64,000 nucleotides of DNA from Anisodus tanguticus (GCA_034509755.1 CM067551.1:15310501-15374500); one strand, 5' to 3'. Shown: positions 33,561 through 46,085, numbered from the stretch's first letter. The notes: generated by a model from the letters alone, not told the origin. Numbers and translations: made by a program.

Positions 33561-33618
33561 TTCGGCCTGGTCCAGTTACGCCAACAATAGTCTGGGCCGA
33601 GACCGCAAGCAGGGGTGC

Positions 33619-36600
33619 TTGGGCCTCGGCCCCCGCAAGCCCATCACGCAGCAGGCCCCCACTCGGATAGATATCGAGGTCGCGATGCACACACTGGGTT
33701 TGACTCAACCGGACCCAAATTGGTATATGGACACCGATGCCACTACCCACATGACATCCGATTCAGGTACTCTCTCATCTTATTCCAATTTGAGCAACCC
33801 TCGTGGTATAATTGTTGGTAATGGCAATTCTGTTCCAATTCGTGGTTATGGTCATAAAACATTATCTCCCCCTCATCCCCTTTTTATCTTGAAAAATACC
33901 CTACACGCCCCCAAATTGATTAAAAACTTAGTCTTTGTCCGTAAATTCACTACTGACAATTCCGTTTCTATTGAATTTGATCCATTTGGTTTCTCTGTAA
34001 AGGATTTCAAGACAGGGAGTCCTCTCATGAGGTGTGATAGTAGGGGAGATCTTTATCCTATCACACCCAGTCCCGGTCCATCGAGTCAAACCCTACCATC
34101 AGTTTTTGCAGCCATTTCTCCTTCCTTGTGGCATGCTCGTCTTGGTCATCCGGGGTCCTCTATTTTATCAGCTTTAGATAAAAAATAGTTTTATTTCATG
34201 TAAGGGTACGAGTCGTATTCCAATTTGTCAATCTTGTTCTTTAGGAAAAATTGTTAAGTTGCCATTTGTAGACTCAAAATCTCATACTTTAATGACATTT
34301 GATATTATTCATAGCGACTTATGGACGTTTCCTGTTTCTAGTTCTATGGGTCATCGGTATTATGTTCTTTTTTTGGATGATTATTCTAAATTTTTATGGA
34401 CATTTCCAATGGAGAAGAAATCTCAAGTTTTTTCCATCTTCCTGAAATTTAGAGCATTCATCAGAACCCAATTCGACCGTGAAATAAAAAATATTCAGTG
34501 TGATAATGGAAAAGAGTATGACAATGGGGTATTTCGGGAATTCTGTGCTACTAATGGGATAAATTTTCATTTTTCTTGTCCCCATACATCTTCACAAAAT
34601 GGGAAAGTCGAACGTAAAATTCGTTCCATGAATAACATTATCCGCACTCTATTAATTCATGTTTTCGTACCCCAATAATTTTGGAATCACGCTCTTCAAA
34701 TGGCTACATATATACTTAACATAACTCCTTCCAAAGGTTTGACATATTCTTCCCCTCTTCAGATTTTATATAATAAATCTCCTTCTTATTCTCATCTTCG
34801 GGTTTTTGGGTGTTTATGTTATCCGTTATTTCCATCCACCACAATTAACAAACTTCAGGCCCGATCTACTCCATATGTGTTTTTGGGTTTTCCTTCTAAT
34901 CAGCGTGGCTACAAATGCTTTGATTTATCCTCCAATAAAATCATCATTAATCGCCATGTAATTTTTTATGAATCCCAATTTCCATTTGCTAAAAGTCATT
35001 CTCCCGTGCCTAGTTCATATAATTTTTTGGATGAACAAATGTCCTCGTATATTATTCAGCATTTTTCGGACATCTTCCGCACCCAAAATTCTCTAGCGGG
35101 CCCACTGCCCGCTGGTCCCACTGGCCCGTCACAGTCTTCTCTGTCCAGTTTTGTCACTGGGCGAGTTTCAGCAATTGGGCATGTCCAGCCCAATACTGGA
35201 ACTGGTCCAGTTCCTGTTTCCGCCACTGGTACTGCTTCCCGAGTTGGGCCAGCACGCCCACTGCCTGCTGGTCAGTCCGTCCCGAGCCCAGAAAATTCCC
35301 GACATCCACTCAATTCTTTCTTGAGTCATAAACCAGTTACTCGTAGTCAGCGGGGTATTGTTACATCTAAAAGACATTTTAATTTACATTCTAATGTCTC
35401 TAAATCCCCCCTGCCCCGTAATCCTGTGTCCGCCTTAAACGTCTCGAATTGGAAAATTGCTATGACTGATGAATATAATGCTCTTATTGATAATATGACG
35501 TGGGAGTTGGTGCCCCGTCCATATGGTATTAATGTTATCAGGTCTATATGGATTTTTGCTCATAAGGAGAATTCAGATGGTTCATTTGCTCGACATAAGG
35601 CGCGGCTTGTGGGTGATGGTAAGAATCAGCAGGTTGGTATAGATTGTGGGGAGACGTTTAGTCCGGTGGTCAAGCCGGCTACCATTCGCACTGTGCTTAG
35701 CTTGGTTCTTTCGAAGACATGGCCTATTCATCAATTGGATGTCAAAAATGCTTTCCTACATGGTGATCTCAAGGAAACTGTCTATATGCATCAGCCGATG
35801 GGATTCAGGGATCCCAACCATCCTCATCATGTCTGTCTGTTGAAGAAGTCCTTATATGGGCTTAAGCAGTCTCCACGGGCCTGGTATACAAGGTTTGCTG
35901 ACTATGTTTCAACTATTGGGTTCACTCACAGAGGTCGGATAATTCCTTGTTCATCTACCGTCGTGGTTCGTCCGTAGCCTACATTCTTGTTATATGTGGA
36001 CTATATTATCTTGACTGCCTCTTCCGATGCCTTACGCCAGTCCATCATGACCATGCTCAGCTCAGAGTTTGCTATGAAAGACTTGGGGCCCTTGAGTTAT
36101 TTTTTGGGGATTGTTGTCAATCGTCATTCCGATGGGTTGTTCTTATCACAACGAAAGTATGCCGCCGAGATCATCGAGAGGGCTGGGATGTCATCCTGTA
36201 AGTCCACTTCCACTCCAGTTGATACCAAGCCCAAGCTTGGTGCCGCGGCCGGAGTCCCTTACCAGGATTTGACCCGCTATCGCAGTCTTGCAGGGGCCCT
36301 TCAGTATCTTACCTTTACCAGACCTGATATTATGTATGTTGTCCAGCAGGTGTGTTTATTCATGGATGATCCCCGAATTGAGCACATGAATGCACTCAAA
36401 CGCATCATCCGGTATATTCAGGGTACACTGGACTTTGGGTTGCATTTGTATCCTTCATCGACATCCACACTTGTCTCATACACAGATGCTGATTGGGGTG
36501 TGTGTTCAGACACCAGACGGTCTACGTCTGGCTACTGTATGTTCCTTGGCAACAACTTGGTCTCCTGGTCTGCGAAGCGTCAAGCGACTCTATCTCGCTC

Positions 36601-36943
36601 AAGTGCCGAGGCTGAATATAGAGGGGTAGCCAATGTGGTCTCAGAATCATGTTGGTTACGTAATTTGCTTTTGGAGCTTCATTGTCCCATTCAGAAGGCA
36701 ACTTTGGTATATTGCGATAATATTAGTGCCATCTACCTTTCTGGTAATCCGGTTCAACACCAACGCACTAAACATATCGAGATGAACATTCACTTTGTCC
36801 GTGAAAAGGTTGCCCGTGGTCAAGTTCGCGTATGCCATGTCCCGTCGAGATATCAAATTGACGACATATTTACAAAGGGTCTTCCCTCGGTCCTTTTTGA
36901 AGATTTTAGGGACAGTCTCAACGTTCGAAAACTGCCGCTATGA
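33619..36943 (+). pseudogene. Copia pol: protease, integrase, RT, RNase H (broken)
   Basis: Protease: WYMDTDATTHMT near 33722, where the usual D-[ST]-G is D-T-D. GAG-pre-integrase: LWHARLGHPGSS near 34128. A frameshift after SALDKK (34186) comes next. Integrase: HSDLWTFP, CDNGKEYD and NGKVERKIR give the DDE triad (34310-34620), then a TAA after VFVPQ (34676). RT: 34700-35977, with LDVKNAFLHGDLKETVYM and LKKSLYGLKQSPRAWY. A one-base loss near 35930 shifts the frame. The catalytic box is LYVDYIIL, not YVDD (35988). RNase H: YTDADWG, SSAEAEYRG, YCDNISA and KHIEMNIHFVRE to 36943. Cytosolic particles of an active relative would reverse-transcribe with this; here at least four lesions block it. Confidence 0.92.
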
Positions 36944-36954
36944 CTGCGGGGGTG

Positions 36955-37175
36955 TGTTAAATATACACAATTATGTGTAATTTATTGTAAATATTTAGTA
37001 TCCTAGTTTAGATAAGGTTGTAATATAATTAGTATTATATTACCATAATTAGTGTATTACCATAAATGTATAGAATAAGGTTTTAGGAATAGAATAGGAA
37101 TAAGATTCTCCTATTATGTAACTTGTATATATAGCCTTTCAATTAATGAAAATAATCAAGAGATTATTTCTTTCA
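36955..37175 (+). repeat. 3' LTR of copia element 1
   Basis: It is preceded by the purine tract CTGCGGGGGTG and followed by the TAAAG target duplication. It matches the 5' LTR apart from a 17-bp expansion and a few substitutions. Confidence 0.9.
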
Positions 37176-37180
37176 TAAAG

Positions 37181-38351
37181 AAATATAGCTAAGAAAAATA
37201 AAAAAAGAAACAAATTCAGTAAGAGTAGAGATACCCAAAAAAGATTTGCACTTTTAGTTCTTGAAATATCAATAACTTCTTATTTTGATTCTTATGATAT
37301 CTTCTAAAGTACATTTAATCTTTAACTAATTGAAATATTCGTCTTTTTTGTCTCTACACTTATATATCTTCAAATATTTAATGAATTAGATTAACCATTA
37401 AACCACTTTAACTACACATTTCACAATATTGACAGTAGAGTTTGTACTATTATTTTATATTTGAGATAATTATATATAATTTTAAAAATGGTATAAATGC
37501 AATACATTTGTTATATGAAGGAACCAAACCATACATTTTAATGTATCAAAGGTTCCATATGCGTAGTTATCACCAGGACCAATATTAGAATCTACCCAAT
37601 AACTTTAGAAAGCAAAAGTGATATTATTCCGACGTGCAAAAATAATTTACTTACAAAGTTGAGAATCTTTCTAAACAGGAAATTTCTTTCTCATAAGGGA
37701 AATAAGAGGGAGAAGGTTGTTCTTTAAAAAAAAAACTCATCCCATTGTAGGATGATAATTTCATATTCTATCAAAAGTTATAAAGAGCGGGACATTACAG
37801 CCAAACTGCTCGTTAATATTTGAAGCTGGACATTGTTGGATATGTAAAGCAGTACGGGAAGTAAATAAATATTACAAGTGTTCGAAAGGATAAACAAATA
37901 GGCCAATGTTCAGAACTGCCGCAAGCTTGTTGAGTCTTGAATCTTGATAACCTGAAATCAAGAAACACTAAATCTGGATTGTTACAACTGTGTGCTGAGT
38001 CGAGAGATGGCTCTCTGTCTTTAAGACAAGATTGTCTCGTACATATGATTTTACGTTAACGGGCAATAGTCTCCCAAGACAAAACAGCACCTAATATCAA
38101 CACTACAAAGCAAATAGGTTGATTCTGACGAAGAAAATAAATACGAAACGACTTGCTGAAGAAATGGAAAAGGAAGGAAGAGTTTCTGTTTTGTCAGTAT
38201 TCTGCGGACAGAATCTGTGTTGTTTCTCTTCTATTTTTGTCTATGTGTGTATAATGTGTCTCGTTTTTCTGTGTATATATCTGTGTTTCTGTTTTCACAC
38301 AATTGAGCCAAAAGGCATCAATATATAGCATAAGGGGAGACCTCTTAACTG
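37181..38351. other. AT-rich intergenic region
   Basis: I see no gene. The 69-codon frame at 38119 is T/G-rich low complexity. No terminal repeats or target duplications could be recognised. Confidence 0.4.
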
Positions 38352-38785
38352 CCCAAAATATAATTGTTAATAGACATTAGTGAGGGCTGTTAATGGCAGG
38401 TTTATAGCCATTAGTGAGTGTTGTTAATGACAGGTTTATGGCCAATAAAGGAGGGATGTTGTTGCCAAATTCATCTTTCCAAAAATTCCAGGGACCAAAC
38501 TGTAAATATTAAATAATTTGGGGTCCAAAGAAATAATATCAGAAGAAGTCCACTACACACGACCCTTGGCCAAAATATAGTTGTTAATGGACATTAGTGA
38601 GGGTTGTTAATGGCAGGTTTATGGCCATTAGTGAGTGTTGTTAATGGCAGGTTTATGGCCAATAAAGGAGGGTTGTTGTTGCCAAATTCATCTTTTCATA
38701 AACTCCAGGGATCAAACCGTAAATATTAAACAATTTAGGGTCCAAAGAGATAATATCAGAAGAAGCCCACGACCCACGACCCGAG
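38352..38785. repeat. Tandem duplication, unit about 215 bp
   Basis: Two copies (about 38352-38567 and 38571-38785) share CCAAAATATA, GACATTAGTGAGGG, TGTTGCCAAATTCATCTTT, GTAAATATTAAA and AATATCAGAAGAAG. Each unit itself contains doubled TGTTAATGGCAGGTTTATGG words. Confidence 0.9.
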
Positions 38786-39382
38786 ACCCGAGCCCGGACG
38801 GGACGGGCAGGCGGCGGCGCGCGTGTAGGCTTAGCCTTGAATCCAAGCACATCTAGGTCATCCCTCCTTTAAACACATGGGATACCCCTTGGGGTCCCAA
38901 ACCCTTAGCCAATTTAGAGATTTATAAAGAGAGCAATTCTTCATTTTCCCACCGATGTGGTAGATTTGTCCCGCACCATATTTTCATGCCTCAAACACCT
39001 TACTTCGTGGATCAATATCTCTTTCATTTCTCAACGAAATTTGACGATTCTTGGCCCTTCGGTCATCTACTCACTTAGTAGATTATGCACGTGTGGAGAG
39101 ACAAAGCCTCCAACATGCGAAATCCTAGTATTTAATTCATTAAATATGGGTGGACGCACCTCCCCACCAAAAGCAAATTTCCAACAGACATTTCAAACCA
39201 GAGCAAAAATAAACTTGACACCATAAAATATACATTTGAAGTTTCAAAATATTGTCATACTAAATGTTTACAGTGAGCGAATGAAACAACGCTTGTTAGT
39301 CTTGATCATGAAGTTAGGTATGCTCACTTGATCACATCGGCGGATGTATTTCATGAGTTACAAATTCATCCGAACTCAATAA

Positions 39383-39384
<2 letters not shown>
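38786..39384. other. Intergenic region, probable LTR-type remnant
   Basis: There is a GC-rich patch at 38765-38825 (CCCGAGACCCGAGCCCGGAC words), then sequence with a minus-strand purine tract TTTGGTGGGGAGGTGCG near 39150-39175. This looks like the edge of an old retroelement on the minus strand. Nothing coding can be supported. Confidence 0.3.

Positions 39385-39444
<60 letters not shown>
39385..39444. repeat. (TA)n microsatellite
   Basis: About 60 bp of uninterrupted TA. It lies just before the 5' truncation point of the Copia fragment that follows. Confidence 0.95.
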
Positions 39445-39447
<3 letters not shown>

Positions 39448-39489
39448 CACTAAATTAAATAAGTATAATAATAAATCTCACACAATAAA

Positions 39490-40368
39490 TCAAATGAAAT
39501 GTAGTACTTTTTGGGGATTTCAGTGACTCGCTCTGCAGATAATATATTTTTGTGTCAGCGCAAGTATGCAGAGGAGATAGTATACAGGGTTAAAATGACG
39601 AACTTCAAGATCATATTCACGTCAGTTGACTCTAAATCAAAGCTTAGTGCTATTGATGGTAATCCAGTGTCCGACCCCACTCTTTATAGGAGTCTTGCAG
39701 GTGCACTACATTATCTTACATTCACCAGGCCTGACATTGCTTATGCCGTTCAGCAGGTGTGTTTATTCATGCATGCCCATAGAGAGCCTCATTTTACTGC
39801 CCTTAAGCGTATCTTTCGATACGTTAAGGGCACACTTGACTATGGCTTGCAATTATATTCCTCAGCACCGACCAGATTATTATCCTATACAAATGTTGAT
39901 TGGGCAAGCTTTCCGGACAAGCGTCGCTCCACCTCCGGCTACTGTGTGTTCTTAGGGGATAACCTCATTTCTTGGTCTGCCAAGAGACAAACCACCTTAT
40001 CCCGCTCGAATGCAGAAGCAGAGTATAGAGGCGTTGCAAATGTTGTTGTTGAGATCTGTTAGCTTCGAAACCTTCTTTTGGAACTTCAGTGTTCCTTACG
40101 TAAGACATCTTTGGTTTATTGTGATAACATATTTGTCATATATTTATCTCATAATCTGATTCAGCATCGGCGAACCAAGCACATTGGGATGGATATACAC
40201 TTTGTTCGTGAGAAAATTGCTTTAGGTCATGTTAAAGTGTTACATGTGCCTTCTTCATATCAGTATGTAGATATATTCACGAAAGGTCTTCATAGACAGC
40301 TCTTCATCGACTTCAGATCCAGTCTTAGCATTCGGTCTCCTCCTGCTCCGACTGAGGGGGTGTATTAA
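39490..40368 (+). pseudogene. 5'-truncated Copia RT/RNase H
   Basis: It starts within RT (YFLGISVTRSADNIFLCQRKYA), with LYRSLAGALHYLTFTRPDIAY, and continues into RNase H (SYTNVDWAS, SGYCVFLGDN, SNAEAEYRG, VYCDNI, KHIGMDIHFVREK, DIFTKGLH). A stop lies at VEIC* (40060), and the YTDADW aspartate is lost (YTNVDW). It ends at the 3' LTR. It is related to but distinct from copia elements 1 and 2. Confidence 0.88.
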
Positions 40369-40537
40369 CGTGTATAATATATTATACTTAAAATATTATG
40401 TAATATTTAGTGATGTATAAGTATGATAGATTTAATATCATTATTGTATTAGAGTTTCATATTGTACACTATATATATATATATATATTTATATTAATGA
40501 GAATGACTTTCCGAAAGGAGATTAATACAATCTTACA
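40361..40537 (+). repeat. 3' LTR of the truncated Copia
   Basis: It begins TGTATTAACGTG right after the purine tract CTGAGGGGG and ends CAATCTTACA. A TATA-rich stretch lies at about 40471-40490. No matching 5' LTR is in the window. Confidence 0.7.
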
Positions 40538-42029
40538 TGCATCTCCTTGGCACCATGCATAATCTTGCTACCGTTAAGAATTGGAAAAAGGACACCACAT
40601 GACTTTTATTGAATACATAAGATAAATTTTAGTACCAAACAAGCATAATGATCCGAATTGAACCCTATGAACAAATTAATGTCAATATCTAGCCAGATCT
40701 GTGTTGTTTTGGTTTTGCCTCCGTCCTGATTTCATTTCGCCGCACCACGAACGCCAATTTATTTGCCATGTTTCAACAGTCCAGATCTAGGCTTGTATAG
40801 CTCCGACGAGTGCATCCTAGCCCTTTGGCGGCTCACCCCAGCTCCGATGATCGTTTTCCAGCTTGCTCCGGTGAGATAGCTTGAAGGAGGGAATGGAGAA
40901 AACTAAGGGTCAGCATGTCGGCAATGAATGGAATTAGGCAACTAGATCCCCCTTTTGTTTTTTGTTTTTTGTTTTTTGTTTTTTTCTATTTCCTGTTTCC
41001 CTTTTTTTGCCTTTACTGTATATTTTAGATTTTACAATATATTAATATATTTTAGATATGATATTTTAATAAGATAATAATATCCACTTAGTCCAACTTA
41101 GTGGCATTCATTAATAAAATAATGTGTATAATTAGTGAGTATATGTTGAATATATATTTATTATACACAAATTATATAATAATAATATATTTTTAATACA
41201 TATAGCGTGGGGATACACATTCTATGTAACAATGATACATTTTCTATATATATACAATGGTGATATATATATTCTATACAACAATGATACAGTTTCTACA
41301 TATATGTTTCAATTTGTTGGAAAATGGCTCCAAAATGAAATTATTTTTAAAAAGGCTAAAAATATTTTAAAAGATTCTTGGGTCATCTGGTGTCAATAAT
41401 TTCAACCGGGTGGTCATTTATGTCTTTTTCCCTTAAGAATTTGGATTCTAAACGTCTATAATTTAGCCCGAAAATTCTAGGGAAATAACACAATTAGCCA
41501 GACGACACCCTTGTATTACAACTGCCTGACCGCATTTTACAATTTACTATATGCAGCTATACAAGAAGAAACCTAAGTTCCAAAAACCCAACAAAACTCG
41601 TCCGATAAAAAAAGAAGACAAACTCCCTCAAAACTAGTGACCTCATTAAATTCCTTGAATGGCAGGAAGCATAGATCTCAAACTCAAACTTAAAACTCAG
41701 ATCTGAAAAAAATAAATAGAGAGCCAGAGTGTGTGAGAGAGATTGAGAGAATGTACAAGATTTCATATATATTGCAGTATACACACTATAATATGTTTCT
41801 ACACTATTTATGTATAGTATACAATGTTTATATTCCTCGTATGATTGTGTATATATAATGTGTAAATATTATATAGCGTGTATAAACACTAAATAACTTG
41901 TATAATTAAATAGTGCATCAACACTGAATAACATGTGTAAATTGTGCATAAACCTATATTTTGTGTTTAGAAAGGAAAAGAAGAAGAAAAGATGTAAATC
42001 TCTAAAAGATAAAATTTAATGTCTTCTTT
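40538..42029. other. Intergenic region with simple repeats
   Basis: A (GTTTTTT)n-type run lies at about 40954-40986. The rest is AT-rich with several TATATA tracts. The 40690-40920 part is less AT-rich (GCTCCGATGA, GCTTGCTCCGG words) and might be decayed transcribed sequence, but no frame supports a protein. Confidence 0.4.
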
Positions 42030-42034
42030 CACTC
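42030..42034. repeat. Target-site duplication CACTC (left)
   Basis: CACTC precedes the solo LTR and is repeated exactly at 44374-44378. Confidence 0.8.
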
Positions 42035-44373
42035 TGTCACGCCACGAACCTGGACCTGGACGTAACAAGGTACCCGATGCCTGGCTAATGTGACCGAGCG
42101 AACCAACTGGCTGGCTGAATCAATATGTGATATCAAAACATACTGAATGTGGAAATAAAACTAACACATGTTGATCTACTGAAAGTCTGACTGAATATTC
42201 ATTAAGTGCAGAAAATACTGAATAAGTATGAACATAGTAAAAGTGTCAACATGGCAAACATGAAAAATCTGATGGACTCTGTATAACTACTACTCTAGTC
42301 TATGAAGCCTCTGAAGAGTACTGAAAAGCTAATTGTTTGTCAGGACAAGGCCTCCGACATACCTAACTGTCTATAATAAAATATAAAGACTGCAAAATAA
42401 ATACTAAGGCTCCGAAAGATTGGGGCTCACCAACTCAGCTAATAGCAGAGATCCTAGCATACAGATGCGTCGTCCTGTAAATTATTACGTGCATCGCGAG
42501 ATGTACGCCTTGGGAAAAGGGACGTTAGTACATTTGAATTGCACTAGTATGTAAAGCAACTGAAAGAAAGAGTTGTAAGCGGGGTTCTCGGAAAAGGACA
42601 ACCCAAATAAATAAACATGTAATAAATACTGAAACTAATAACTGAAATGAACAATAGAAGTGAAGTTTTCAGTACTTCCTATTCTGCATCTGAACTATTT
42701 ATTTATATGTCTTTATATGTGGGGCCTTAGCCCAATAATAAATGCACAAACTATGGCCTTGGCCAAGTAAGTATGTCAGTTTGTGGCCTTGGCCAAGTAT
42801 ACGTATACATGAGACTGTGCCCTCGGGCAAATCACATATGTTCAATATTCATTAATTATTATTGTGGAACTGAGATTACTGGAATAATGAACATCACTAA
42901 ACTGAGACATGTATTCATGAATTGATTATGAGATTTGAACCCTTAACTATTTCTATACCTATTGAGTTTTCTAGACTGAGACTCATGGGGTATCAAACAC
43001 GAGTCTATATTGATTATGTTATGAGTTCACAATGTTCGAAATGACAATCATGAATGAATTACGTAACTAGAGAATAGAAGTTCTGCAACAATTCAAGAAA
43101 TTGAGGCACAACTATGTTCTGAGGCAATTTGTAATAATCAATAAAGAACCTGGCGTAGGGAGAATCATCAACATTCCCAAATATAGAGAGTTAGTCTCAC
43201 ATACCTTAATCTCCTACTCCTGAGCATAATACAATGTCCCTCAACCCTTTCAACTTTAGTCTAAAGAAATACAAGTCAGTGGAATCAATATTAGCAACAA
43301 TTCTCATGTTTTGGCCATCTAGGCATTTTATCAAATACTTAGTGGGCATAAAGCTACACAACTTCCATTAATGGAGTCTTCTTCACCCAATTATCATTCT
43401 ATTACTTTTAGGTGATTCTACAATCTCAATTAGATGTAATTAACATCATTCTTCACCACCTATAGGATTATAACAATTATAGGTCAACAATCCAAAATCC
43501 TACCATAGTTCATATGATTCTCTTTATCAAACCCATTAACTTATCTCTCAATAACTCATCAATTCACAACTAGAAATGATTAGAAGGGGAAATAATTACC
43601 TTTTTGATGTTCAGTCTCCTTGAATTCGAATGCTAGGATTTCAACGTCCAACGATAACGGCTCTATCAAGGTTCTATGGATTAGAAGTGTTTTAATCAAG
43701 TTAGAAAAGTACTAAGAACTTGAATTCATGCTAAAATCAATGAGGAACTTACCTTCGAGGGTTCTTGAGACTTGTTCTCTCTGAATTTAGGGTAATATTT
43801 CGTGATTAGGGGTGTTAGGAAAATAAACCCAAAGCTTAAATATAAGAAAAATGCAAAAATCTGAACTTTCGACTCGAAACCCAGCCCATTCGCGATGGGC
43901 CTACGACGCAGGGCCACCGCGGGACCCCATGCAGGTTGAAAGTTTAGAGAGGATATTTTTGTGCGATCTTCCCGAGATGCGGATCCATTGCACGCGGCCC
44001 CACGTGTGGCGCATGACCATCGCAGGTGGTCGTGTCTTTTTCTGTGTAGTGTTTAATAAAATGGCCATAACTTCCAGCAGACAGCTCCGTTTGGGCTCCA
44101 CAACATATAGTTGGAAAGGTATTTTAAAGATACACAACTTTCATGTTTAAATTTAGTCAAGTTCTCAATGGATTATCATGAAATCGGGCTGGACGTCAGA
44201 CCTACTGTAAATTTAGTCGATTCTTTCGAATCTTAAGCACCTCACTACTCGTCTTGATTTCAAAATAATTATTTCCACCCAAACTCATCTCGGTTGCACT
44301 TCACATATCTAAAATGTTACATTAATACTTATTTAACACATCCACACCTAATTCGGATTTACGGGGTGGTACA
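42035..44373 (-). mobile_element. Solo LTR, 2.34 kb, gypsy type
   Basis: The ends are TGTCACGCCACGAACC on the left, and TGTACCACCCCGTAAATCC when the right end is read on the minus strand. A perfect 5-bp CACTC duplication flanks it. Read on the minus strand, it starts TGTACCACCCCG and ends GGCGTGACA, close to the ends of the Tekay-like LTRs at 2855 and 9218 (TGTAACATCCCG...CGTGACA), so it probably belongs to a related Tekay/Del family. There is no PBS, PPT or coding sequence, as expected after LTR-LTR recombination. Short internal GGCCTTGGCCAAGTA repeats lie at about 42752-42800. Confidence 0.8.
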
Positions 44374-44414
44374 CACTCTTTCCCAGACTCCTCATTTAAT
44401 AGAGAATTGCTCTT

Positions 44415-44612
44415 AGAGATGATAGTGGATCTTGGACCCGGTCCAGATCTGGTGGATCCAGATCCATTTTATAGGATATGGATCTTCAAAATTTGGACCC
44501 GACAGATCCGGATCGGACCCGGATCCATTTCTGACGGATCGGATCTGGATCTGGATCTGGATCCTATATTTGAGATCCGTATCTGATCCAGATCCGACCC
44601 ATGGATTCATTT
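44415..44612. mobile_element. One end of a GGATC-rich hAT element
   Basis: TTAGAGATGATAGTGGATCT followed by GGACCCGGTCCAGATC matches the right terminus of the 25072-25917 element in inverted orientation. It is followed by GGATCTGGATC arrays to 44605. The other end was not found, so this is either a fragment or a longer element whose far end has decayed. Confidence 0.65.
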
Positions 44613-45610
44613 TTTTAAATGTATAATTTTTTTACCGAAAAAATAAATAAAAAAAAATAAAAATAGATTGCAGTAAGAAACTAAGAAGGGGCAAAAACCG
44701 TACTTCATGTCATTTCTCACATGAACAACCGCTTCCTCTCTCGGTGCTCAACTGACTCCTACACTCATCCTTTCATCTCATAATTTATCAAATACTCCGA
44801 CAACCACCGCTTCCTCTCTCGGTGTTCGACAATTACTGAAGATTCTAAAGAAGAAGAAGGGGAAGTAATTGACTGTCTTGATATGGTAAATGATATGTTT
44901 AATCATAAATATTTATTGAGATGATTTTTTTTAGTTATCTCTTTTTAATATGATTGTTTCTTTGTTATTTTAGGATATTGATGACGTTGAAACTAGTGAC
45001 TTCGAAGACTAGTTTTGTAAAAATAAACCGACCGACATCGATCAAGTTTTGTAAAAATAATTTTGCTGTATTTTTTTAGATCGAACTGTCAATTTTACAC
45101 TTCTATGATTTTTTTGGCTAGAGAAAATAACCGTGCCCGTCGATAGTATTTACAAAAAAAAAAAAAAAAAAAACGTACCAATGCTGGTCGATTTTCACCC
45201 TTTTTAGTAGTGATGTTTATAAATAGATATGAATTGCAATATATCTTCGAATAATTATTTTTGGCCGCATAAGCATTACCGCTATTTCCCATTATTTTCG
45301 TGATTGACCAACAAGGTTACGGAGATAATGGTGTGGTTAATCATAGTACTGAAACTATTAATGGTACAAAATAAGTTGAATAATACGAATACTTGAAAAC
45401 CTTTATTAAGTCTATCTTCCACATCCAACTAAATTGAATGATAATTTGGTACTCACCTCCATTTCTTCAACTTCTTACTTGGATGGTAAAACAAAATCTT
45501 AATCATGATTAAAATAATAAATATTTCCATATATTTGTTCCAGAAAACTTTGACTAATCGCATAATTCAAGGTAGAATAATTTGGATGCTCATCTAATAT
45601 CTTATTAATT
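44613..45610. other. Intergenic region with possible CACTA-type end
   Basis: It contains a doubled CCGCTTCCTCTCTCGGTG word (about 44730 and 44808), an A-run at 45152-45172 and a TTTTTAGTAGTG end at about 45203-45214, which read backwards (CACTACTAAAAAGGGTGAAA) resembles a CACTA/MITE terminus. No gene is visible. Confidence 0.35.
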
Positions 45611-45615
45611 AAAGT

Positions 45616-45922
45616 TGTTAAATATACACAATATACATGTGTATATTGTGTATACTTGTCACGGATTTGGACTGATTTGCTCTCGCTTTATTTGGACTGA
45701 TTTGCTCTCGGTTTGTGGACTGATTTGTACCAAGTAATTTATGATAAATATTTAGTATCCTAGTTTAGGTAATGTTGTAATATAATTAGTAGTGTATTAC
45801 CATAATTAGTGTATTACCATAAATGTATAGAATAAGGTTTTAGGAATAGGATTCTCCTATTTTGTAACTTGTATATATAGCCTTTCAAGTAAAGAAAATA
45901 ATCAAGGAGATTATTTCTTTCA
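45616..45922 (+). repeat. 5' LTR of copia element 2
   Basis: It runs from TGTTAAATATAC to TTTCTTTCA. It contains duplicated GGACTGATTTG units and a GTATATATAG box near 45870. Confidence 0.88.
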
Positions 45923-46085
45923 TGGTATCAAGAGACTAGGTCTAACAAAAAAATTTCCCTCTCCCAAATTTTGTCCTTCTCGGACGAAACCACCCCCCCT
46001 CGGGTTTCTTTACCAAAATTCATCTTCCGCTCTCAAAATCTCTCTTACTATTCCCAAATTTCCCCTCCTTCGTTGTTCTTTCAAT

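Larger units (their letters stand above)
32213..37175 (+). mobile_element. Ty1/copia element 1, nearly full length
   Basis: It is 4,963 bp with LTRs at 32213-32416 and 36955-37175 (TGTTAAATATAC...TTTCA), a PBS at 32417 and a 5-bp TAAAG target duplication on both sides (32208-32212, 37176-37180). The gene order gag, protease, integrase, RT, RNase H is that of Copia. The same family occurs at 45616-50682. Frameshifts, stops and a mutated RT catalytic site show that it is inactive. Confidence 0.93.

Noticed and set aside
33164..33750. Minus-strand proline-rich frames opposite the Copia gag linker
   Set aside because: They mirror the Gly/Pro-rich gag-protease linker on the plus strand and carry no motif.
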